A stretch of DNA of 62,084 nucleotides from Thermomicrobium sp. CFH 73360. Lineage in GTDB: Bacteria; Chloroflexota; Chloroflexia; Thermomicrobiales; Thermomicrobiaceae. Location: contig NZ_JAMSLS010000009.1 in NCBI RefSeq assembly GCF_023806465.1, positions 1 to 62,084 of the forward strand. Reading direction: 5' to 3'. The notes under the pieces are model-generated. The model worked only from the letters and a program-made list of their open reading frames with translations. It was not told the DNA's origin and ran no database searches. Shown one piece after another: positions 56,348-62,084 of the stretch. The translations under genes were made by a program, and so were the position numbers. Position 1 is the first letter of the stretch. Each line of letters opens with the position of its first letter.

Positions 56348-57328
56348 TCAGCGTGCGACTTCGACAGGTGGAGTACCGTACGTATGGAAGGTGGCAACAG
56401 TTGGCAAGCCCCATGCTTGCCCACGCTTGCGTTCGGCTTCGGTCCAGACAATCGGCTTCCAATCAGGCGCCAAGACCAGGCGTGCTCCTGGGCAACCGAT
56501 CTCGATACGATGGCCGCCTGGCTCCATAACGTAGAGGAAGACAGTCTGCTGAACGGCATGCTTGTGTGGGCCGTACTCGATACGGTACCCGAATTCAATG
56601 GCAATATCCGCAGCACGGAGGACTTCCTCACGAGTGTCCACCGCGTAGCAGACATGGTGGAAGCGTCCCCGTGCACCCGTCTGGTCCTCGGTAATAGCGA
56701 TCTCATAGCCCTTATTGTTAGCGGTGACCCAGGCACCCTTTTCTGAGCCATCATCGAAGATAATGCATTCGGTGAGTCTAAGCCCGAGGTTCTCTTGCAG
56801 GAACTTGCGAGTTGCCCGGACGTCGGCCGCAAAGATATTGATATGGTCGAGTCGGCGGATATTGCAACCACGTGCCGGGAACCGGGAAGCTTGATTCTTC
56901 AGTGCCGGCTTCGTCTCCGGTGTCGGCTGGTACCATTCAACCTCCCACAAGAGTTCGCCGATGTGTCCGTCGGGTGTCCGGAAGCGATAGGCCGGGCCGT
57001 GGCCGGCGTCGCCATCAATCCAACCTAAACCGAGCCCTGTACGCTCAAGCATTGCCACGCGTCGTTGCAGTGCCTCCGGCGAGCTCACGCGGTAGGCGAA
57101 GTGCTCCATTGCCGGCACCGGGCCAGCAGTAAGTTTGAGCGTGTGGTGCGCGTAATCGTCCCACGCGCGGAGATACACGGCATTTCCACGTCGTTCACTC
57201 ACCGTCATCCCGAGATAGTCCACGAAGAAACGCTCGCTCTCCTGGAGGGTCGGAGTAAGCAGTTCGAGATGAGCGAGATGAGCCATATCGCAGCTTGGTT
57301 CACCGATGTAAAGTGTCACGTCGTGCAT
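56348..57328 (-). CDS. VOC-fold extradiol ring-cleavage dioxygenase (catechol 2,3-dioxygenase type)
   Basis: This is a 326-aa protein with two VOC repeats. Iron ligands fit H162 (RLDHINIF), H224/H225 (RFHHVCYAVDTREEVLRAADI) and E276 (GGHRIEIGC). These enzymes open dihydroxylated rings next to the diol with O2. Start at 57328 after GGGGAGGTAAGGAA. It is the last gene of a leftward run with aldolase, GalB-like hydratase and metallohydrolase genes, pointing to aromatic acid catabolism. Confidence 0.88.
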   Translation of the reverse strand: MHDVTLYIGEPSCDMAHLAHLELLTPTLQESERFFVDYLGMTVSERRGNAVYLRAWDDYAHHTLKLTAGPVPAMEHFAYRVSSPEALQRRVAMLERTGLGLGWIDGDAGHGPAYRFRTPDGHIGELLWEVEWYQPTPETKPALKNQASRFPARGCNIRRLDHINIFAADVRATRKFLQENLGLRLTECIIFDDGSEKGAWVTANNKGYEIAITEDQTGARGRFHHVCYAVDTREEVLRAADIAIEFGYRIEYGPHKHAVQQTVFLYVMEPGGHRIEIGCPGARLVLAPDWKPIVWTEAERKRGQAWGLPTVATFHTYGTPPVEVAR

Positions 57329-57365
57329 TTCCTTACCTCCCCTGCTCTCGGACGTTACGCTTACC

Positions 57366-58034
57366 TCACTGCTTTCGTTCTACGACGACACGCAACCCAT
57401 GAAGGTCGTACGTCAGCTCCCCAGCTTGCAGCCGATCACGGAGACGTGCCTCTCGCTCGGCACGAGCGCGCGCACTCTCGAGGACGGATGAGACGCGTTC
57501 ACGTGCTACGACAACTGCGCCGTCGTCGTCCAGCACGATGATATCGCCAGGCTTGATCTGTGCTCCGCCGACGACCACTGGTACGTCGATATCACCGATC
57601 GTCTCTTTTGTTGCACCGCGGACTCGGATGAAGCGTGTCCACACAGGAAGGCCCATCGCGCGAAGTTCGTCAACATCGCGCACTGCAGCATCGACAAGGA
57701 GTGCTGCTGCACCACGGACTTTCGCTTGGATCGCCAAAAGTTCCCCAACAAGTGCGACCGGTTCGGGTTCCGGCATCGTGATGACCAATACGGCGCCCGG
57801 GAAGACGCGTTCCATGACGGCATGAACCATAAGGTTGTCTCCCTGACCACAGAGCACGGTCAACGCCGGGCCGGCGACACGTTGCCCGGGAGTAATCGGA
57901 ATGAGTGGGAGATCAATCAGTCCCTGACGACCGGAAGCCTCATAGACGGTGGCGACGCCGAGCTCACTGAAGGCCTGGCACGCCTCGGTGAGCACTGGAT
58001 CTTCGATGGCACGCTCTTCTGCTCGAGTCATCAA
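57366..58034 (-). CDS. RraA/HMG-CHA aldolase family protein
   Basis: This is a 222-aa RraA-like fold. GVATVYEASGRQGLIDLPLIPITPGQRVAGPALTVLCGQGDNLMVHAVME and the GAAALLVDAAVRDVDEL motif (metal-binding Asp region) match 4-carboxy-4-hydroxy-2-oxoadipate aldolases (LigK/ProA/GalC). That reaction gives pyruvate and oxaloacetate, the end of the protocatechuate/gallate meta route. It lies 20 nt after the GalB-like gene. The RraA regulator of RNase E is the alternative but unlikely here. Confidence 0.82.
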   Translation of the reverse strand: MMTRAEERAIEDPVLTEACQAFSELGVATVYEASGRQGLIDLPLIPITPGQRVAGPALTVLCGQGDNLMVHAVMERVFPGAVLVITMPEPEPVALVGELLAIQAKVRGAAALLVDAAVRDVDELRAMGLPVWTRFIRVRGATKETIGDIDVPVVVGGAQIKPGDIIVLDDDGAVVVARERVSSVLESARARAEREARLRDRLQAGELTYDLHGLRVVVERKQ

Positions 58035-58054
58035 CGTCCTCCGATTCCAGGCGC

Positions 58055-58786
58055 TCAGCCGTGACCGAGGAGTTCACGGGCGACGAGCGGTGTGACGCGT
58101 TGGAATGCCTCGGCATAACGAATGTCCTTGATGCCCGAAATGCGGCGTGCATGGTTGGCTCGTCGTTCCGCAAGTTCGGCATAGTAGCGCTGAAGGTACT
58201 GCTGCGAGGCCATGACCTGCATTGCGGCTAGTTTCTTTTCGTAGACCGGTGTGATGTCCACAAAGATATTGGGAACGAAGCCGCACAACTCGGGCTGGTG
58301 CGGCTCGAAGTAGTACAGCGGTGGGGGCTCCACCGTCGCAAAAGCGCTGGCGACGCCGGCACCAGAGGAGAGAAGGCGAGCACGTTGGACGGCCTCGTGT
58401 GCGACCGGATGATCAGGATTAAAGGGATCCACTGGGGTATGGGTAATGATCGCCTCAGGGCGGAAATCTCGAATCAGTTGGGCTAGCCGTTCCGTCGCCT
58501 CGCGGTCCACCTCGAGCGGATAGTCTCCAAGATCAAAGCAAAGGAAGCGTGCACCGAGCGCGTGGGCTGCTTGTTCGGCCTGTTCGTGGCGGATGGCTTT
58601 CACGCGTTCGATCGTCTGGCCCGGTTCCTTCCAGAGTTCACCGGACTCGCCGCGTTCTCCGTAGGACAGCGCGAGCACAGTGGCTTCACCGCCATTGGCC
58701 GTGACAAGGGCGATGACTCCAGCTGCTCGCCAAACGAAGTCGGCAGCATGTGCCCCGACGACGAGTAGGCGTTGAACCCCAGTCAT
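58055..58786 (-). CDS. 4-oxalomesaconate hydratase, GalB-like (PIG-L/LmbE family)
   Basis: This is a 243-aa LmbE-fold protein. The N-terminal GAHAADFVWRAAGVIAL replaces the usual AHPDDE metal motif of deacetylases and resembles GalB, a hydratase of the gallate pathway. HTPVDPFNPDHPVAHEAVQRAR supplies further metal ligands. The start overlaps the upstream metallohydrolase gene by 4 nt. Between that gene and the aldolase, hydration of 4-oxalomesaconate fits the context. A sugar deacetylase is the main alternative. Confidence 0.83.
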   Translation of the reverse strand: MTGVQRLLVVGAHAADFVWRAAGVIALVTANGGEATVLALSYGERGESGELWKEPGQTIERVKAIRHEQAEQAAHALGARFLCFDLGDYPLEVDREATERLAQLIRDFRPEAIITHTPVDPFNPDHPVAHEAVQRARLLSSGAGVASAFATVEPPPLYYFEPHQPELCGFVPNIFVDITPVYEKKLAAMQVMASQQYLQRYYAELAERRANHARRISGIKDIRYAEAFQRVTPLVARELLGHG

Positions 58787-59712
58787 TGCTCCCTCCCAGT
58801 GGCGAGTCGGACGGTATTCCGCACGGCCATCGTATGGATCTCCTCTTCGCTGAAACCTGCTTCGAGCAGACGGTCAACAAAGAGTGCCAATCCGTCTTCG
58901 ACGGGCGGATTGTCTGGTTGGCCGAGGTCAGTGCTCAAGACGACGCGTTCTGGGCCGACGGCGCGAATGTGAGCGAACGCCGTTTCCCAAAGGACTTTGC
59001 CGCTGTAGAGCGGGGTGAAGCAGTGCTCCAGATAGGCGCCCATCTCTGCAAGCCTGACCTGATCCTCTGCCGTGAGGGCTTGGGAGGGGAAATCGGGATG
59101 GGTGACGATGATGTGGCGCACACCCTCCTCACGGGCCGCTTGAACGACGGCAAAGATCTCGTCACGACCCAGGTGTCCTGTGGCTAGGACCAGACCATGC
59201 CGCGCGATCAGACGGAGGACGGCACGGAGCTCTGGGACGACGTCGCCGTCGGGTCCAACGACGTCAACGGGTGGCACGTCAAAGCCAGTCTCGCGCATCT
59301 CTCGCTGGAGACGTGCCCAATATGGTAGTTTCGCACCAGCCAGCGCCTGTTGGAGATGTCGTCGTTCATTCGCAGCGTCTACAGTGGGGAGCCAGACAAG
59401 CCGTGCTCCTTCTCGGGCCGCGATCTCGACAGCGAGGGGGTTGAGACCACCGACTGCCCGGTTGAGGGTGAGAGACCCCAGAACTTGGACACCCGGGACA
59501 GCCGCGCGCACGACAGCAGCGCGCTCGGCGGTCGGGACGTAGTGAGACTTGATGACATATCCAGCAAGGCCGACGTCAAGGAAGCGACGTGCCAGTGCAA
59601 TGTCGTCGATACGCCGCGGCATGACGTCGGGTCCAGAGTGGACGTGGAGATCGTACGCCCCACGAACGAGTTCCCGCGCCCGTGGCGATGGAACCGGGTG
59701 AACGCTTGTCAT
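58783..59712 (-). CDS. Amidohydrolase-like metal-dependent hydrolase (DUF6282-like)
   Basis: This is a 309-aa TIM-barrel-like protein. The metal motif is YDLHVHSGPDVMPRR (~19-34), and later candidates are KSHY, LATGHLGRDEI, IIVTHPDFPSQ and VVLSTDLGQPDNP. It resembles uncharacterised amidohydrolase-superfamily members. Coupled by a 4-nt overlap to the GalB-like gene, it may act as a lactonase or decarboxylase in the same pathway; the reaction cannot be read from sequence. Confidence 0.75.
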   Translation of the reverse strand: MTSVHPVPSPRARELVRGAYDLHVHSGPDVMPRRIDDIALARRFLDVGLAGYVIKSHYVPTAERAAVVRAAVPGVQVLGSLTLNRAVGGLNPLAVEIAAREGARLVWLPTVDAANERRHLQQALAGAKLPYWARLQREMRETGFDVPPVDVVGPDGDVVPELRAVLRLIARHGLVLATGHLGRDEIFAVVQAAREEGVRHIIVTHPDFPSQALTAEDQVRLAEMGAYLEHCFTPLYSGKVLWETAFAHIRAVGPERVVLSTDLGQPDNPPVEDGLALFVDRLLEAGFSEEEIHTMAVRNTVRLATGREQ

Positions 59713-59808
59713 CGCCTGTACCTTCCGTCCTCTCGTTCATCACCGCTCGGACCGGTCGGTCGTGGCGGAGGGTGAGGCACTGACGCAAGACCGGAATCAA
59801 CAAGGAGG

Positions 59809-59814
59809 ATTATA
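59809..59814 (-). promoter_or_regulatory. Candidate -10 element for the aromatic operon
   Basis: TATAAT on the minus strand, ~97 nt upstream of the metallohydrolase start and just after the terminator of the upstream substrate-binding gene. No good -35 is present at 16-18 nt, so an activator may be needed. Confidence 0.35.
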
Positions 59815-59850
59815 GCATGCTCAGAAGGAAGAATTTACGTCTGAAGACAC

Positions 59851-59896
59851 AAAAGGGGCAGGCCAGCCAGAGAGGCGAAGATTCTGGCTGGCCTGC
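59851..59896 (-). terminator. Terminator of the ABC substrate-binding gene
   Basis: A 13-bp perfect stem GCAGGCCAGCCAG/CTGGCTGGCCTGC with a 13-nt loop, followed on the minus strand by CCCTTTTG. It lies 15 nt past the stop codon. Confidence 0.8.
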
Positions 59897-59910
59897 GACG
59901 AGCGTTCGCC

Positions 59911-61077
59911 TCAGAGTTGCTTGGCTGCGTTCTGGACGAAGCTGAAGTCGGCCAGCTGATCAACGGGAATTGTCTGCTGGATCTTGCCGCGTTGCTTCCA
60001 GAGCTGCTGTGCTTCCTCCAGTTTGGTGAGATCGAAGGTGCCGTCTTCAGAGACACCAGGCCAGGTCATCTGCTCGTAGAGCTTGTCATCCTTGAGCGGT
60101 GTCCGATTCTTGAGAATCTGCACGACCTCAGCGCGTGCCGCCGGATCCTTTAGCGCTTGGAGGTAGTAACGTGCTCCCTTGAGATATCCGACGAGAAATG
60201 CCTCCAGCAGTGCGCGATCCTTGAGCATTGGGGGGCCGACAACGATCACCGAGATGGGGAAGTTATCGCCGACAATGTCGACGATCTGATCACCGGCCAC
60301 AATTGGGACAGCCGCACCGAGTTGCTTCGTCGCGATCGTCGCATAGGGTTCGACGAGTTCAGCGGCCTCCACCGCGCCGTTCTGCAGGGCTGTCGGCATG
60401 TCGGGGAGGCGGATCAGTTGCATTTTGATGTCATCGAGAGAAAGCCCGCCCGATTCCAACACCTTCTTGAGTTCGAGCAAGTCGATGCCGGCGTCGCTTG
60501 GCATCGCCAGGGTGCGGCCGCGCAAGTCTGCCACCGAGCGGACGCCTTGATCGTACAGCTGCTTCGTCACAGCATAGGCGTGAAACACATTCCCGCGCCG
60601 CAGTGCGCCTTCACCGGCGACAATGGTCACCTCGACCCCCTGTGTGCGGGCGTTGACCAGTGCCGCCTGAATGGCACCGCTAAAGAGATCGAGCTGGCCG
60701 ACGGCTACCAACGGAATAACTTCGCCGGGCGTGCCTTGTGTGGTAACCAGCTCCACATCCAGTCCAGCTTCCTTGAAAAAGCCCTTTTCAACTGCGATGA
60801 AATTCCCGGCTTCTTCGGTGGCCAAGGCAACGCGCATCTTGAGCTTGCGAGCCTGGACGACTGTTGGCGCGGGTGTTGGGGTAGCGGTAGGCGCAGCAGT
60901 CGGGGTGACGGCGGGAGCCGTGGTCGGCGTTGTTCCCATGGTTGCAGCAGTCGGTGGAGCGGGTGCAGCAGTTGGTGTCGGCTGCTGGCCAGCGCCACAG
61001 GCAGCAAGAAGACTACTCGATACCGCTCCGGCGACAGCTACAAGCAGAGTCCGGCGAGTGAACTTCCGCATATTCAT
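59911..61077 (-). CDS. ABC transporter substrate-binding lipoprotein (NMT1/SsuA-like)
   Basis: This is a 388-aa protein. A Tat-like signal (FTRRTLLVAVAGAVSSSLLAAC) puts a lipid-anchored Cys at ~27. A Thr/Pro/Ala linker (~30-75) follows, then an NMT1-type domain: RVALATEEAGNFIAVEKGFFKEAGLDVELV, GQLDLFSGAIQAALVNA, DLRGRTLAMPSDAGIDLLELKKVLE. Permease and ATPase genes are not in the window. Context suggests an aromatic acid ligand, but taurine/nitrate/thiamine-precursor types share the fold. AGGAGGG precedes the ATG. Confidence 0.88.
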   Translation of the reverse strand: MNMRKFTRRTLLVAVAGAVSSSLLAACGAGQQPTPTAAPAPPTAATMGTTPTTAPAVTPTAAPTATPTPAPTVVQARKLKMRVALATEEAGNFIAVEKGFFKEAGLDVELVTTQGTPGEVIPLVAVGQLDLFSGAIQAALVNARTQGVEVTIVAGEGALRRGNVFHAYAVTKQLYDQGVRSVADLRGRTLAMPSDAGIDLLELKKVLESGGLSLDDIKMQLIRLPDMPTALQNGAVEAAELVEPYATIATKQLGAAVPIVAGDQIVDIVGDNFPISVIVVGPPMLKDRALLEAFLVGYLKGARYYLQALKDPAARAEVVQILKNRTPLKDDKLYEQMTWPGVSEDGTFDLTKLEEAQQLWKQRGKIQQTIPVDQLADFSFVQNAAKQL

Positions 61078-61136
61078 GTAACAACCCTCCTCACGTTGAC
61101 GGAGAGACTCCCCAACTGCTCACTTACACCGCCGAT

Positions 61137-61156
61137 CACACGACGATAATCGTGTG
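61137..61156 (-). promoter_or_regulatory. Candidate operator upstream of the substrate-binding gene
   Basis: A perfect 7-6-7 palindrome, CACACGA-CGATAA-TCGTGTG, lies 60 nt upstream of the substrate-binding protein start. The 20-nt size suits a dimeric regulator (GntR, IclR or TetR-like). No regulator gene is in the window. Confidence 0.5.
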
Positions 61157-61756
61157 AAATGTGCCGCAAGAGCGCGCTGTTTCGGACGAATGTAGCCGTA
61201 CTGGCGTCACACAGCGCTCCGAAGCTCGTGGGAGTACCGCTTACAGCTCAATATGCGTATCGGCTACGAGCGAGAGTACAAGCGTGTACCGTAGGTCGCT
61301 GGATATGCCGAAAATACACCATGACTGATTGATGGCTGCCGTATCTCTATTGATAGTCTTTCCCACAGGTACTTCATTCCCACCCAGTAACAGTGTGTTC
61401 AGATTATCCGAACGCGGAGCATCTGCCATGATTCACCTCTATGCTAATCACACGGCTGTAGCGAGTCAAGATCTTCCTTTCATGGGTTATGGGCCCGGCT
61501 GTGGCATGGAACATTCGCGTTGTTGGTCATTTTCTTGCAGATGGCAGGGGGAAAGGGGAGACATCTGGACTTGTTACGAAGCCGAACTAGCTGCGTGGAA
61601 GAGGTGAGTCTCAAGCCAGGAGTGCTTGGGAAGGAACAGAAACCTAGCATGCCGCCTCATGTAGGGAAAAACCCGTCTTAGAGCGAAATGGGCCGGAAGC
61701 AGGGACCGTGGTTGTGCCCAACTACACAGATCAACTGCATAGTGTGGGCAGAGCAG

Positions 61757-61791
61757 AAAAGGATCCCGGGCGGCGCAGCCGCCCGGGATCC
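61757..61791 (-). terminator. Strong terminator of the O-demethylase gene
   Basis: A 14-bp perfect stem GGATCCCGGGCGGC/GCCGCCCGGGATCC with a 3-nt loop, followed by TTTTCTGC on the minus strand, lies 18 nt after the coding stop. Confidence 0.88.
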
Positions 61792-61809
61792 TAGGAATGG
61801 TGTTGGATC

Positions 61810-62084
61810 TCAGCTGGAGCGACGCGCCCGAGCCACTTGCTCCCGGTAGCGGCGAGCCGGCTCGGCGTACGGCGCCGGTCCAACTGTCACCCAGACCTCG
61901 GTCTGCACACGCCCCTCCACCGCCGGCTTGCCCGATCCGCCATTCGGCTCGCCCCACACAATCCGCAGCCGTGTCCCTTCCTTGGCGTACTCTTCCTTGA
62001 TCGTTGCAAGCGAGAGAACCCGCTCCTCGTTGGAGCTGAAGCCGGTCCACATCGAGAAGCCGACGACCTCACCGGCATCGTTGA
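61810..62084 (-). CDS. LigM-type aromatic O-demethylase, C-terminal fragment
   Basis: The frame enters from beyond the window edge and encodes NDAGEVVGFSMWTGFSSNEE, then SLATIKEEYAKEGTRLRIVWGEPNGGSGKP, VQTEVWVTVGPAPYAEPARRYREQ. This matches the end of GcvT-fold, tetrahydrofolate-dependent demethylases such as LigM (vanillate/3-O-methylgallate) and DesA (syringate). The N-terminal part is missing, so substrate preference cannot be judged. Plain aminomethyltransferase GcvT is the alternative. Confidence 0.75.
   Translation of the reverse strand, partial: NDAGEVVGFSMWTGFSSNEERVLSLATIKEEYAKEGTRLRIVWGEPNGGSGKPAVEGRVQTEVWVTVGPAPYAEPARRYREQVARARRSS

Larger units (their letters stand above)
61078..61809. 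other. Intergenic region between demethylase and substrate-binding genes
   Basis: About 730 nt. It contains the 61137-61156 palindrome and the strong terminator at 61757-61791. A 92-codon frame on the + strand (61329-61607) has no family features and is not called. The rest appears non-coding. Confidence 0.45.

Noticed and set aside
61329-61607. 92-codon frame in the intergenic region before the substrate-binding gene
   Set aside because: No SD of note, no domain, and composition unlike neighbouring genes.

Overview
The window is a dense bacterial chromosome segment with moderately high GC content. The closest fit is a thermophilic member of the Chloroflexota, probably class Thermomicrobia. 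This is inferred from protein style, very compact gene spacing, an AroK-AroB fusion, a Tat-like lipoprotein with a long Thr/Pro/Ala linker, and a B12-dependent ribonucleotide reductase. No rRNA gene or taxonomic marker search was available to confirm it.

Positions 1-17437 (+) hold one nearly uninterrupted translation superoperon: the tail of tuf, then S10-L3-L4-L23-L2-S19-L22-S3-L16-L29-S17-L14-L24-L5-S14-S8-L6-L18-S5-L30-L15-SecY-Adk-Map-IF1-L36-S13-S11-S4-RpoA-L17-TruA-L13-S9. This fuses the classical S10, spc and alpha operons with truA-rplM-rpsI. It closes on a perfect 26-nt palindrome that also serves the convergent gene.

Positions 17505-20159 (-) carry an MBL hydrolase, a P1/DmpA-type peptidase and a TIM-barrel isomerase. 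An empty 0.5-kb stretch precedes a class II ribonucleotide reductase. Positions 22.5-29.5 kb carry stress and dormancy functions: Hsp20, a hibernation factor translationally coupled to a sigma factor, NAD salvage (PncB), a TreT-like trehalose synthase, a DksA-like protein, RsfS with a new 51-aa membrane protein, and a Pnkp-like RNA-repair kinase-phosphatase without its ligase. Four tRNA genes (Met or Ile2, Gly, Leu, Asp) lie between 27.9 and 53.9 kb. About 1.5 kb around the Leu tRNA has no recognisable gene but contains a CRISPR-spaced imperfect repeat pair.

Positions 31.5-37.7 kb (-) form an envelope-linked operon: a 41-aa protein, a 539-aa protein of unknown function, a HEAT-repeat protein, a FemAB-like ligase, MurE and a beta-propeller lipoprotein. 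Next come a ROK kinase, an EamA transporter, MoeA, malate dehydrogenase, AroK-AroB and a methyl-cycle operon (MtnA-AhcY-MetK). They are followed by a nucleotide-sugar dehydratase/reductase facing a formyltransferase-like gene, a YggX-like protein, an ATP-grasp ligase, a mannonate dehydratase divergent from an SDR, and a CapA protein with an extra N-terminal binding-protein-like domain.

The right end (56.3-62.1 kb, -) looks like a catabolic island for methoxylated aromatic acids. It holds a LigM-type O-demethylase (cut by the window edge), an aromatic-type ABC substrate-binding lipoprotein behind a 7-6-7 palindrome, a metallohydrolase-like protein, a GalB-like 4-oxalomesaconate hydratase, a CHA-aldolase/RraA-family protein and a VOC-fold extradiol dioxygenase. 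This set is the most interesting candidate system because the ring-cleavage enzyme is not the LigAB type expected in this route.
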